Position numbers and translations under genes: made by a program | NCBI RefSeq assembly: GCF_032452875.1 | Contig: NC_083879.1 | Location: forward strand, 86,561,572 to 86,625,571 | Source: Bos javanicus | Taxonomy: Eukaryota; Chordata; Mammalia; Artiodactyla; Bovidae | DNA length: 64,000 nucleotides | Direction of reading: 5' to 3' | The notes under the pieces: generated by a model | Told to the model about the DNA's origin: nothing | Database searches by the model: none | What the model saw: only the letters and a program-made list of their open reading frames with translations | In this document: in pieces, positions 1 to 14,000 of the stretch | How the letters are laid out: every line of letters begins with the position of its first letter | Position numbering within the stretch: position 1 is the first letter of the stretch

Positions 1-1079
1 AGAGTCCAGTCTGGAGGACACGACCTCCCCAGAGATGGGGCGTCGCCCATCATGGGGTCTGCTGGGGACCAGGCCCAGGGGACAGGCCATTCGCCCAGCA
101 GGACAAACAGCGAGTCCTCTAGCAGGAGCTCAGCCTTGGGGCTTCGGCCTCAGCAGCTGGCCTCCCTGGGTGGCAGCAGGGGCAGCGGGGGTGGGGGGCT
201 CCTGTCCACTGAGCACAGGCCCCCTGACCGAGGACCGTGTGCTGGCCCCACGCAGGCTCTCCCCCGTGACGACCTGGAAGCTGAGAGCAGTGATCATTTT
301 CTGGTGGAAGCAGTGACCTCCTGGGGCTGTGAGGGCTCCTGCCTCCAAACAGCTCACTCACAGTGGGCTCTCCCCTCCCCCACCCCAGGTGGAGCTCCCA
401 CTCAATGCCAACTCTTCTGGGCAAGACCCTGCTGGGTGACAGGCTGCTTGACCCTTGGGGGCCAGACCCACAACCCATCCTGAGGTTTGAGAGCCTCCAC
501 TGGCCCCGGCCCGCAGCCCTGGCCCCGGGAAGCTCCTCCTCAGCCCACAGGCCAGCTTGACTGCTTGACAGCTCTCTAGATGCAGAGCGGCGTGCGAGCG
601 TGCTTTCCGCCAAGGACTCATCTCTGAGAGATGCTCGAGACAGAGCAGAGGCAGGCTCCGAGCCCCACGGACTCTGGGCAGTCCGTCTAGCAGCGCATGG
701 CAGCCCCTCCGGGAAGCTGTGCGCTGGGGAACCTGCTTCCCAGCTCTGCCACGCGAATTTCTAAACCGAAAGTAAACGTGTATCCTAGGGAGCTTGGAAC
801 CTCACCCTGGGTCCGCTGCTGGGCAGCCGGGGCCCCTGGTGCCCCTCTGTCCTGCAAGACCCTGCGCCCAGAGGAGCCAGTGTGGGTGTTGGAACACCGA
901 TCTCCCCACCCCCCAGTGCGGGGGCCCTCGCTCACCCGAGCCTGAGGGGCGCACACGGTTAGTTTCCTGGCTTCACAGACGGTGATTCACGTGCTGAAGC
1001 ACAAACCCTGCTGACACCTGGCCCTGGAGCCTGGGGGTGAACTGTCCTCACAGACGAGTCGAGAAAGAACCAACACATC
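1..1079. other. Downstream flank of TUBGCP3, no feature recognised
   Basis: This is GC-rich DNA beyond the inferred poly(A) site. Open frames of 60-164 codons exist on both strands but overlap one another. None resembles a protein family I know, and they are expected by chance in DNA this GC-rich. Confidence 0.6.
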
Positions 1080-1923
1080 TGAAAGATAATTGCTTTTAAT
1101 TGTCTAAGTTTTCACTTACGCAACATAATAAAGGTGGATTTATGTGACTTGATATGACATTTTTACAAAAAATGTCCCCCCAACATCTGGGCAGCAGTAT
1201 ATAAATATTTACAATGAAAAAATAGGCAAGGAAAAAGGAAATCTTCATTATTCAAGACAATTTCTTTCCAATGCTTATCAGAATCCTGAAAATAAAATAC
1301 TTTGTTAACTTTTCAGGCATCCATATTTACACGGTGCTTCAGCTGATGGTTCAAAGAACTGAGGCATCAGGACTCTGCTCTTTTCTACTCTATTTCCCAA
1401 GTTATCTGAGAGTAAATGAGATACAAAAATGTAAACTTTGAAGGAAGAGAAAAAAAGAATAAACGTGTAAACACACTGATAGAAAGGTCCTTAGAGAGGT
1501 TAATATTTTACAACACTAAAAACCAAAATAAAATGCTCTCTATATTTCCTTAGTAGGGACATTAGATTTCAATTTAATTTGGTTATATTAACAAGAATTG
1601 CCTCTAAAGAGGATGTTAAAAAAATAGCAATGACATTACCATCTTAACTGATGAATATCCATCGCCTTAATTTTCTCTGAAAGAAAGTGTGATCTTTTAA
1701 AAAGTGACAAATATAAATTATATCGTGGAGGGCTTAAGAAACCTCAAAGTATGGTATCTTTTACATATGAAGACTTTAAAAAATAAATTCGGATAGTGCA
1801 AGCCAGCCCGTTTAACTTAGTGACGTCACGAACACGGTCAGTTCCGCTGTCTAGAGGCCCGCCCCACCTCTGGCCGAGCCGGCGTCCCGGGGACGTTTCC
1901 GGGGCGGCCCCCGGCGCTGGGCC
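1080..1923 (-). other. TUBGCP3: TUBGCP3 3' UTR (inferred extent)
   Basis: From the stop codon to about 1,080 the sequence is AT-rich, unlike the GC-rich DNA on either side. That fits a conserved AU-rich 3' UTR of about 840 nt. The end is inferred from the ATTAAA signal and a following GU-rich element on the minus strand (TGTGTTGG near 1,045-1,060). No transcript evidence was available. Confidence 0.7.
1095..1100 (-). terminator. Polyadenylation signal ATTAAA
   Basis: The plus strand reads TTTAAT, so the minus strand has ATTAAA, the commonest variant hexamer. It lies near the end of the AT-rich 3' UTR and is followed 20-45 nt later by a GU-rich stretch, as expected for a cleavage site near 1,075-1,085. 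Confidence 0.6.
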
Positions 1924-2082
1924 TCAGGTGTGGGAGCTGCGCCGGCCCCGGGCACCCAGGGACACACGCAGCCTCGGCTCCCGTGCCCGGTAGTGCTCAT
2001 TGAAGTCCAGCCTGAAGCTCAGGAAGCGCAGGCTCTCGTCGGAGCTGGTTGTCAGCAGCACCAAGAACTGCTGCACCACACC
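1924..2082 (-). CDS. TUBGCP3: TUBGCP3 exon 22, coding part (residues 856-907 and stop)
   Basis: The acceptor tccgtag|GGTGTG opens 52 codons and a TGA at 1924-1926. They encode GVVQQFLVLLTTSSDESLRF, LSFRLDFNEHYRAREPRLRV and SLGARGRRSSHT. The FLSFRLDFNEHY motif is the conserved C-terminal end of GRIP2, and the basic tail is typical of vertebrate GCP3. Confidence 0.97.
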   Translation of the reverse strand, partial: GVVQQFLVLLTTSSDESLRFLSFRLDFNEHYRAREPRLRVSLGARGRRSSHT

Positions 2083-5000
2083 CTACGGAGACAGAGGGGG
2101 ACGCGCTCGCTCAGGTGCGGGCGGAGCCCCCGCCGTGCAGCCCCGTGGGGGCTTCCAGCAACTCCCACCCTGGCAGGGTTCCGGGACCAGGGTTCACACC
2201 GTCGATGAAATTCACAACAGCAGCTTCATGGGAAAGGACTAAGCAACAGATTTTCCTTCTGGCCCTTAAATTCTACAAGAATCAGTGAAACGGCAAAGCA
2301 AGCACGGAAAGGGCACCTGCTGATTTAATTCCGAGCAGGAAAGCCCCGCGCTACACTGCTTACCTTCCACGTGGCTAGAAAGCACAGAGTCAGGAAGCCT
2401 GATGGGAGACACTTGAGAACTTAAGGAGCAGACGCGCGCTGGGAACCACGGCCTCAGGGCTCAGGGCAAAGGCTGAGTCACCAGAGGGGCCCGCTCACAC
2501 CACAGATCCTCCTCCACTTGGGGGACACGCCTGGGAGCTCCGACCCATCTCTGACCGCAGAGAAGAGGCCACACTGACTGAGTGAGGCCTGTCCGCCCCT
2601 CGACAGCACGTGTCCTTGCGGGGACGGCACGAGGTCTGGACACGCACCTGGTAAAAATGGGTCAGGATGCGCAGCTGGGAGCACATCTTCGGGATGGACT
2701 CCCGGAACTCCCGGATCCGCTGGTTCTCTTGCTCCTCCTCTGCTGCCGTCACGCCCCACTGGCCCTGAGTCAGGAGAACCAGAGGTCAGACTCCGGACGA
2801 AGATGCACACGGGCAGGGGTAGACGTGGGTGGGGGAGCTATTTCGGGGCCGTCTCCTCGTGGTTCTGACACGCGCGGTCAAGGACCCGCAGCTGGGAAAT
2901 CACCTTGCTGCTGCACCACGGGGGAGAAGCCGGGACGCCCGCTCCGAGACCATGGTGTGCACACGTGTGTACAGGTGTGTGTGTCAGGGGCAGGGAGGTC
3001 AGAGAGCAAAGACAGGGGTGGGCTCCTGCTGGAAAACAAGGCTTCCCAACACGAAACACACAGAAGGGTCCTGTGTGCGTCCTGGACACCTGACCACACC
3101 CACGTGCTCCGGGAAGCTCGGAGGCAGCAGAAAGCAGCTCCCCAGGCCCCCCGCACAGGCCCCCCACGTGCAGGGGCCTCAGGTCTGATGGTGGCTTCCT
3201 GGGTCACAGCCTCCTGAACATCGATCACTCCTCAGGCACGGTTTCAGCTTTGCCGGCTCCTGCCGTCTGGACACAACACACCGAACCACCCGCCTCACCA
3301 TGTAGGTCTGCTCCGCAAGGTGCTGGCGCACACAGCGGGTACCATCTCCAGGGGGGCCTGGGCCCAGAGTGCAGGCTCATGGCTCCCAGGAAGGGCAGGC
3401 TCTCCAGGCCGGGGCAGTCTGGGAGTCAGCACGGCTGGCTTTCCCAACACCGCCTGCCTGCCCAGCAGCTGACATGCGTGAGCACGTGAGAACGGGCGCC
3501 CGGGAGTGTGTGTATTTATCCTTACTCCCACTTTGCGAATCAGGAAACGGGGCTCTGGCAGGGCAAGTCAGCAAAGGCAGGAAGCCGGTGACGGGCGTAA
3601 GCCTCAGGCTGCCCTGCCCAGGAGGCCCTGGGGGTGTCACCAGCTCTGATGTCTCAGCCACAAACCCTGCTCCTGGCAACGCAAACAGAGTGAACACGTG
3701 TCCAGGACACACACAGGATCCTTCTATGTGTCTCGTGCTTGGAAGTCTAATTTTCTGGCAGGAGCCCACCCTGCTCTCTGCTCTCTGCCCCCCCCCCCCC
3801 CCCCACACACACACCTGTACACACCTGTGCACACCTGTGCACACCACGGCTTCGGAGCGACATCCTGGCCTCTTCCCCACGGTGCAGCAGCAGGGTGATT
3901 TCCCAGCCACAGGTCCATGCCCCGTGTGTCAGAACCGTGAGGTGACGGCCCTCAAACACCTGTCTCCACATACACGGGAGACAACGTGCCAGACACGCTG
4001 GATTCTTTCAAGTTACACCCCCACCGACACAGACAAGGAAATACTCAACACACAACCGAACTGTGTCAGCTGAAAAGCCATCTGTCACCACCCCGAGAAC
4101 AAGCACCTTGAAAAAGCCAGAGCCTGTACAGATTATACCCAATACAAGAAATCCCACGAAGACCCAAACTTATTCAGTATTTGTACTTCAAGGTTATAAA
4201 TGAAATATTGCAGTGAGGTCACTAAAAACAGCCCAAGTGCAGAAATCCAGTTCCTGTGTGCACACTTGTGTCTGCCCGCTCCAGATGTGTGTGTGCAGCC
4301 AGGCACCGCCCAGCAGAGACACCGATGCAGACGGACATCTGGACACTCCCTGAGGGACACTGGCCAGAGACCTGAACTTCCTGTGCACTTGGCCTTCATT
4401 GGTTTTTAAGCTGGGTGATGGTGACCACCCAGCTCACTCAGGACCCGGCGGGACACAAGGTGACCGCAGCAGAGTCCCTGAGGGCTTGCAGTTTCCATGG
4501 CAACTGCTTACCACCTAAACCAACATGCCAGCCACCCCCAAACCACACCTCAGCTTCCCGCTGCTTCTTCTTGTCCTCAAACTGCAGGCGTCTCTGCAGC
4601 TCCTCCAGAGCGGCCCTGCAGATGGCATCCTGCGTGCTCTGAAGCTCAATGATCTGGTCGAACACGGCTCTCAGCTGGTTGAGAAGAGCCTGGAGAGAGA
4701 GAACAGCCTTTTCTCTTATGAACAGAGCCCCCCACATACGTATTAATCACTACGCTTTTCAAATAATACACTGACCATTAGCGAAAAACCACTGTAAACC
4801 CAGACATCAACTCTGACTCTCAAGGGCTCTTAACTGTTCTCACTCATCCACATCGGTCCCGAGAGCCTCCACAGTGACGGGAGCGGCCAGAGCCAGCCCT
4901 GCCCACCCCACCTCCCAGCCCCAACCTCGCGAGCCCCCACGTGCCGCCCAACCCCTGGAGCCCAGAGCCATGTCTGCAGTGCAGCTACTCTGAGGATCAG

Positions 5001-8000
5001 AAAGAAACGGGAAAGCATTTTTTTTTTGGTGACACATGCCAAAACCAGACCCAGAGAATATGAGAGAAAATTCTTTAAAAAATATAAACAGATTCTGCAA
5101 GGATTTTTAGAAAAGAGTATCATACCATGCTTTGCACCACGAATGAAAGGGCGGTTTTGAACAAGTGCGACAGTACGTTCGCTTAATTCAAAGTATCTTT
5201 GCCCAGTCACAGGTGGCTAACCAGCAGACTCAAAAACTCAGATGGAAGGAAAGCTGTGCAAACATCACGCTCCCCAAAAGGGCCCCTGAGGTGAGCAGAG
5301 GTTTACTGGCGAGCGGCCCTCAGTAAGCCTGACATGTCACTGAAGTCACATAGTTAAACGTCAAAGATGCACTTGAAATTCTACTTCCTACTTCACATTT
5401 ATCTCAAGTGAAAGCAAACTGCTGCTTATTTCCCCAGATTTCTGAGTAAAATCAAAGCTCCCAGAAGCCTCAGCAGCTCCCAGAAGCCTCAGCACACGTA
5501 AGACACGACGTTCAGAGCAGGGCCTGCAGCAGGGACAGTCAGCAACAAGGGGTTATCCTGACAGATGGCCTGTCCTGACTGCAGCCAGGGCCCGAGGTCA
5601 GGCTTCCACCTGCGCCCCCAACGGAGGAGCAAGCCCTCAACGCTCGTTCCTGAGCTGCCTGGGGCTGTGTGGATGTCAGAGGTCCCCGTCCCTCAGGACG
5701 GCTCCCCCGCCCCAGAGGTGGGCGGGCACCAGTACGCTCTCCCCGCCTCACGCCAGCTCCTGCCTCAGCCCCGCTGCCCCAGCAGACACAAACACCGACC
5801 CACGCTGTGATGGGCTCGGCCGGCCACCTTACCCTGGAGTCGGAGTCCAGCAGGCAGCGGGAGATGACGGTGCCCAGGAAGGCCTCGTGAGCGGCGATGA
5901 TGTGGTCCAGGTCCTGCGCCTGCTGCACCTGGTTCCACAGCTCGTCCCAGGAGCACTCGAGCACCTGGAACCGACACCCAGGCCCGAGGGAGCAGGCAGC
6001 GCAGCCTGGCCCGGCCCAGGGACACTGCGCAGGGCGGCTGGACCACAGTGCAGGGCTGACCGGGACCTACCTCAAAGGTAATGTAATACTGCATCTGGTG
6101 GATGAAGTGGACCATCTCGGACGCCAGGATGTGGCAGTGGTGCAGCACCCCAGAGAACTCTGCAAGAGAGCAGGGCGGCTGTCAGACTCCGGGCAGGCCG
6201 CGGGGCAGGGCGGTCCTCCTGCAGGGCCGGCCCCGCCGCTCGGCCCCACGGCCGGCAGCCTTCCCGAGCCAGCCTCCATGCACAGACAGACAGGGCCACC
6301 CAACTGAGCAGCACTACCACAGAACACAAGGATCTGACAAGAAATGCAAAAAACAAAGTTTAACTGAACTTGAAAATTAAAGAAAAAGTTATTTTATAAT
6401 AACGCGGTATCTTGAATAAGATCAATTTTATGGTTTCTTTACAGTTAAGTCAGCCTGCCTACAGTGTGTGAGACTTTTACTATTCCCTAGCTATTTGGAG
6501 ACAAAAATGACATCGCCTTAAGGAATATGACCTTGTCACCTGGGAGGAACGTGAACTTGGAAGGGATGGGCAGAGTCCAGACTCCACTCCCGTTCTTTAC
6601 AAAACCAGCGAAAGGCTGGAGGGTCACCAGGGAGCAGCCACTGTCTGCTTGGACTTTCCACTTATTCAGGGACTCCGCCGGACCATTATGGGATACCACT
6701 GTCCCCAAGGCCCCATCAGGGACTGGCACAGGAGGGACGCCCACAAGGAGCCGTGCCCCGGGTGAGATCTGGCATACCACTGGGGCTGCTCCAGGCCTGT
6801 GCTGAGCTGCCCAGACAACCCGCTCGCTGCAGCTGCAGCTCCGGGAGGAACCGTCTGCATCCCTCCTCAGAGAAGAGTGACCACGCAAGACACACGAGCA
6901 GGGTGAAGAGAACTGCGCGCCGTGAGCCTAACACTCCCCTCAAGCTGAGGCCAGGCCACACGTGGGGGCTCTGCGGGCCACAGCAACTCCTGGCCGGGGA
7001 GAAGCTGAGGCACGAGGCCGCTGGACTCACAAGCTGTCAGCTGGTCCTTCACTCCGAGAAATCTGAAGCAGCCCTGAGTCTCTTTACCCGGTGCCCTGGG
7101 AATACACTTAAAGCACAGTTAAAACATAAGTACTTCTGTTTTTACGACTGATCCACAAATACGCACATAATTCTAAAAATCCCAAGAGCCAAGCAACCTT
7201 CACCCTTGTGGGTGAAGTAAGGACCAGTAAGGACAGTAAGGACCCAGTAAGGACACAAGTAAGCACACCTCCCGATGGACTCAGTGGACAGCAGACAGCT
7301 TTGCACAGACACCACGAGGGCCACCTCCCCTCCGGCTGACCCAGGCAGCAGACCGTGTGTGATTCTCTACTGCCCTCTCAAGGCTGCAGGAAGAACTTCA
7401 GGGCTGGCTTTAGACACACCAGCTCTCAAGGGCTTGACCCCTCCCAGCTTGGCTGGCCTCTGAGCATCTGCACCAGACGCTTCTGCCAACTGGAGAAGCA
7501 CCGGAAACAGCCTTGCGAGTTGTTAAAAATACAAAAATACACTAAAACCAGGTACTCACAAATTCAAGACCACCTGCTTCCACTTGGATCTACAGCTGAT
7601 GCAGCAGTGTTTAAAAGTAACTTCACCAATGACCCTCGTGGCTCATTTCTCGAGGCTCTGGAGCCAGAGGACACTGGTAAGACCTCAGGTCCCCCCTGTA
7701 TTCAGGGCCTCCGATCAGGGTCAGGCCTCCTGCAGACCCATCTGACATCCACCGTCCACTGGGGACCCTGAGCGCTACACAGACCCCTTCCTGACGGCCG
7801 GCCCGGCGCCCAGGTGTGGCACTGAGGCAGGAGACCAGGAACCAGCCAAGGCCATGGCCCCACTGGGCAGTGCTGCCTAGCAGCCGGGCAGCGTGCTAAC
7901 CGCCTGGCTTAGAAGCCAGCAAACAGATGAGGATGACCTACTCGTCCACAGGGAAGCTCACGAGAAGGCCCACTGACCTCAGAGCGGCATCCACAGCCTG

Positions 8001-11000
8001 GACCACTCCAAAGGTGAGGGCAACCGTCACCACACTCATCGCCAGGAAAGGAAAACGGTCCCGAGGGGACGGGGAGCCAACCACTCCTCCCTGCTCAGTT
8101 TTATTTCCAACAAGGACCAAAAAGGGGCTATTTGAACACTACTCTTTGGGGAGGGGGCCTCCCTGCACTTCCCCCCACCCCTGACACAGAAGCTGAGAAA
8201 GAACACAGGAAGCTCGTCCCCAGTGGTCTGGACGCACTCGTCCATCTCTTCTGGTTACACCGCATCTGAAATATAAATCCAGTTGCCACTAACAGCAACA
8301 GTTTTGAGATTCACTGAATCTAATGAAAGAATTTCCATTTCTTTTTCAAGAAAAAAAAAACTCTTTAAACCATTTCAGATCAACATTCTCTTTTGTCCAG
8401 CTAAATATATATAAATGGACTTAATCATCTAGGCAGACCATTATCAAAAACTTTTCCTAAGCAAATCATTTTCAGGCGTGAACAACGGGCTTGGACGAGC
8501 GTCACCGAAAGGGCCCCCGGGTGACCACCACTGACACTGCGCGCGTGGCCAGACAGGCGGGCGCACGTGTGAGGGGCTCACGCTGTCTGCAGGAGCGTTC
8601 TGGGAGTCTCCCCGTATTTCTGCCTCACATTTACAGTGGGAAGGACATTTCTAAATCTGCTGTGTTAGCAAGACAAACCACCCGATGGATCTCTGCTCAT
8701 CAAGCTGCCTGGCCATTAACTAGTAAAATACTTCCGTGTAAGTTAAGTTAAAAATAAGAACACTGTGCCCCGGCAGAATCACGGGCAAAAAGGGCAATCT
8801 GCTGGAAAAAGGAACACAAATGACACCAAGAAGAGCCACCGGTGATCTTAAAGCCTTACAGGAAGCGAACACGAGCTCGGGGTCCTCCCTGCGAGTCAGT
8901 GCTCAGGACTCTGCACGCCCCCTGCAGGGACACAGGTCTCACTCCTGGTCAGAACTAAGATCCTGTATGCTCTGGGGCATAGCCAAAAAAATAAACTTAA
9001 AATAACAAATAATAAAAATAAATAAGTGAACCTCAATTTTCACCTATCAAATTGACAATCTGAACGTAATATCCGATGTTAGCACCCCCTCCCAAAAAAA
9101 CCCCCACCAGCAACACAGACAACTCTCGACCAGTGAGAGCCGTGTTTATGAGGATCTAAATTAAACTGGTGCAGCTTCCCTAGAAAGGAATCTGTCAATA
9201 TGTACCAAGAGAGTTAAAATGTAAATACTAACAAATATAAATATTAGTAAGTATAAAGTAAGAGCAAGAGTCATACCTGTTAACCCAGCAATTCCATTTC
9301 CAATTCACCTATTCTAAAGAAATGTTCAGAGGCGTATAAATATATATTTATAAAACACTTATGACATTACTTATATTAGTGGAGAATAGTTAAAAAAAAA
9401 ACAACTACTAACCAAAGAAAAAATATAAACAACGTCCACATGAGGAATGTTAAGCTATCAGAAATGTTTTACAGAAGTTTTAATGACAAGGGAAAAGGTT
9501 CAGTGAAAGAAGCTGAAATCCAACACGACATAACAGAATTATGTTAAAATTACACAGAAAATTGATCAAATGAATGCATTAGTTATCTCCGAGGAGTAAA
9601 CTCACTGATGATTAGGCAAAGTAAGAGAGCAGCCAGTTCACACAGACACTGCTGACACTCCCGTGACGAAACGCACCACCATCAGCTAACACGCTCGACT
9701 GCTACAGAGCTCAGACCTGCCCACATCTCTAAGTATTACAGTTCTTATTTAGAAGAGAGAAATAATGACAGGGTCCATCCACCACACTGAACGGACCCAC
9801 ATCAGACAACGGGGAGAATGGGAACCCTGGGCCCACAGGGAGGAGGGCAGGGCAGAGGGACAGTGGGGTGGGCGGGAACACACAGGGGTGCTCCTCCCAA
9901 AGGGCCCACAGGCGAGGCACGGCTCGGCCACTAGAAGGTGGACGCTGAAGGGTTTACCGTCACAGCCACGGCAGGACCTAACGGCACACGTCCCCTCTGG
10001 CCTCCGCCCCAGATACTTCAGGGGCCCCACCACCTACCTTCTTGGAAATAAGCCCAGAGGAAGCCGGGCCAGGAGCACAAGGGCACCACGGGCCACGGGC
10101 CGGGTCCCGGGGATACAGGCAGTGAGGGCGCCCAGCAAGCCCTCGACTCCACACGATCAGACAGGGCTGGGTGCCTGCCAGCCCCAGCCTAGGGGCTGCC
10201 CCTGACCTGAACTCGGGGGCCTCCGCCTGGTGAACAGGCAGAGCCCACGTGGGCCCCTTTAAGAAGCTGCTTCCACCACCAAAGGACTAAGGGTATGACC
10301 GCTTGTTCTGGTGACATCATTGGTGGAAATACTTTCTCGAAGGTTCTGACCAAATCCCTTTCAATATACAGACTTCAAAATTACTCACAACTGAAGTCAT
10401 TCAATATTTATAAAATTAAAATAAACTTATCTCATGACAATGAGTTTTATTACAGCTTTTAATTGTAAAAATTATAAAATCTTTTCATGTTCTGGTTAAT
10501 GATCCAAACCAGTATATAAAGCAATTGCCGGACAGTCTTTAATTAAAACACTAAGTGAATTTTAAATGAGCCGGTGACTTACTAACCGGCTTTCTTTCCT
10601 TAATATTTTTTTAAACATGTATGAACACTATATGATTCTGAAAGAAACGTCATGGCCTAAAAAAAAAGCTTAACTTGACTCAATGTGTTTCTCCTGATTT
10701 GCACTGAAGTCAAGCTAGGATGTTACAAACGAGCCTCTTCACAAAGACAAACCCAGCGGCACAAGAAGAAACCACTTCTCAATGTCTTTAAGGACTCCGC
10801 TTTGAGACGCGTGGCGGGCAGTTACCTGGCAAGCTTCGCAGGAGCTTGGCGTTGCACATGTGCCCCTTCCGGATGTCCGTGAGGATGTACTCCATGCGCT
10901 TGGCCCTCCACAGGAAGTTGAACACCCGTAGGTAGTGGCTCATGCACTCTCGCGTGAACACCTGCAAAGAGCAGAGCACAGACTGACGGGATCCCAGGAC

Positions 11001-14000
11001 ACGAGCACGCTCCCGGGGCGGGGCTCCGTCTTCTTTTTACTCCTGAAACAAAGAGCCAGAGGACACAGAGCCGCTCTCACACCTCCTAAGCAGTAGGTGA
11101 GCACACATGGCACGTTTAGGAAGCTGCATTGCGGAACAGCCTCCTGACCCTAGCGTGCCAGAGCACTCAACGGCCTGGCCTGACGCCCAGAAGTTCCGTG
11201 TGACAGACGTTAGCTGAGCACGCACCAACCCAAGACGAACGCCCACCCTAGGGCTGGAGGGCAAAGACCGGATGGGCAGCGGCCACTTCCTTGCGAGTCC
11301 CGGGCAGACCCCCACCAACCAATGACAAGACCCCTCGTCCTTCCAACCCAGACTCTCTCATCGGACCACCAACCCACTGGAGATGGCATGGAAACCCACG
11401 CCTACCAGCCACAGGTAGGATCTATCCCAAACTTCTTTTCAAATACATCTACGATACTAACTTCTTTTCCTAACTCTACTCGAGCTTCTAAAAACCTGAA
11501 ATTCTGAAGACATAACACCGCACGATCGATCGCTTATGCACAAGGTACACAGCGCACAGCCTCGATACCACAACAGTCAAGTAGCCACACATGCACCACG
11601 TTCCGCTCAGCTATGATTCCAGACACATTCTGTGAAATGATCGAGGCAGCTGGCTTTGCTACGGTATCATTTATACTACAGAAAAAACACATCGAAATAC
11701 AATATTAACGTGGTGTATGATATGACAGTTTCCAACAACTTGTTAAAATATCTGGTTTTGTACGCTAAAATTACTAAAACTGTTTAAGATGTAAATTAAT
11801 GAGGAAAAAACTAATTTGCATATAACCAAAGATAGAGCTTGAGAGCAGCTATGTATTGAAAACATGTAGCTCTGATCTGGGAATCTGAGTGTAAAAACAT
11901 GGCCCGGCGGCTGGCACCTCAGAGCAGACGGACGGCAGAGCCGGCAGCCGCGGGGGAGCCCAGCCTTGGCACCGACGGTCCACCTGGCCGGGCCGGGCCG
12001 CTGGGGACAGGCAGGCCAGCCCGGACGACACCCGCAGAGGCCACAAGGGAGACGCTGCAGAGCCAGAGACGCGGTGCCTCAAAGGGATCTCCCAAGAATG
12101 AGAAGAAACGGGCGTCCATCTTCAATACTTCAGAGGGAAAGCGACAAGCAAGGCCAGAGGGGTCTCGGTCAAGGACATTCACCGAGTCTCAGAAGACAGA
12201 CTGGGCGTGAAGAGGGTGTCTACCTACAGAGGCGGGAGGGCCGTGTGGTCGCTCCATGCAGGCAGACAGCGCTTGTGTCTGAACACAGCGAAAGCACTGC
12301 GAGCGACCGCACGGCCACTCCCGTGGTCGCTTAGAGGAGTAATGACACCAAGCTTTATCCAAGTACTGAGAATGCGGCTCCCAAAGTACACTTCATAGTC
12401 TGCTTCAAATGATCCTAAATCAGTCGCTCCAGTCTAAGAATAGTGGAACAAAATGAATAATCCATTTATTAAGTACCTGCTGAAACCTATGACAGGATAA
12501 ATGATATGTTTAATAATTTTTAAAGTATTAGAGCACTTCAGCACCCAGTGACTGTCTCACACTCACACTCACACACACACAGACACACACACACACACAC
12601 AAACGATCCTGGCTGGAGTGTTCATTCAGCGGGTATGTCTTGGTGCCAAGTGATCACTTCCAAGAGAAGTGATCTCTGTCAGAGCAGCAGCAGCTCTGAA
12701 GCCACCCTCGGGTCTTACAGTGGCGATGGGGCCGTCCACGTGGTAGTCCAGGCTGAACACGTCCCAGCCGGTGTCCCCTGGAGAGACCTGCGAGAGAGCA
12801 CACACCACTGCAGGGCCTCCCACCCCGACTCGGCCACGGCCCTCACGGTCACATCCCAAGGAGAACACAGGAAACGAAGCTCTGTTTCTAAACCCACTCA
12901 GCGTGTGGAGCGCCAGCTGTGCGCGAGCAGAGACGCACACCTCTGTCCACATGGCGCCCTGCATCTGGATGGTGACGGGCGCGTGTGGGGATGAAGGGCA
13001 TGTCCGGCCCAGATTCACCCCTCCCCCTCCAGACCACCCCCCAGACCAGAGCAGACACGACAGCAGGGCTCCACCCCCCACGGGGACGCTGCCCGGGGCC
13101 CAGCGTCCGCACCTCCAGCAGCCTCACGTCCAGTCGCTTGAGGATCTCCGGGCTGTCAAACTGGGCGTTGGTGGCTCTGACGGCGGTCTCCAGAATTCCA
13201 GTCAAGTTGTGCTGGTACAGAGTCGTAGCTGGACGGGCAAGCTCTGGTCTTCACAGATTTGTATAAAAGTAAAAGAGAACATTACTTGAATTCACAATAA
13301 TCTCTGGAGAAACTTAAAATTATAGAGTCAAAATTATAAAAACTAAAAAGCCAAGTGGAAACAACACAGCACGGGAACAGAAGTTTCACAGAATCAACGG
13401 AAAGACTCCATCGAGCACCGGGGGACTGAGACAGTCCTTTAAAAATGAATTTTGATTCAGCTTAAAACTGGGTCCTGAGTGTTTTGATTCCTAGAACACT
13501 GACACGCGCCACGTTAGCAAACACGGTTCCTAACTTGAGCCGGTCCTGGAGCAGCACAGCCCCCGGCACCGCCTGCAGATTCCCCGTGGAGCACAGGCCT
13601 CGGCTAAACCAGAGCAATGGGACGTGCAGACGCCCAGAGCCGCACCGCCAGCAGACCCCGAGGATGAGCGCCACCTGCGTCCCCACACACCACACTAAGA
13701 GCTCTGCGGCCGAGCCCGCCCTCCCCAGCGGTGCGCAGAAACCGCCCCGCAGCCTTCAGGGCGCAGGATGTCGGCAGGAAAGGCTGAGGAGACCAACAAC
13801 CCCAGTGTCGCTCAGGTGACCTGAGGCAAGCTGGCCAGGGATGGCGCCTCCTTTTAAATTAGAAATTGGAAACACACCTTTGAGAAGAAACTAAGCTTTT
13901 GTTTGATATCAAGAGTGAGATGCTCCAATTATTAAAACCAAGCAGAAGGCAAACACGGGTAAGTCACCCAGAGGACGAGATCTGTAACGTGGCCCTAAAG

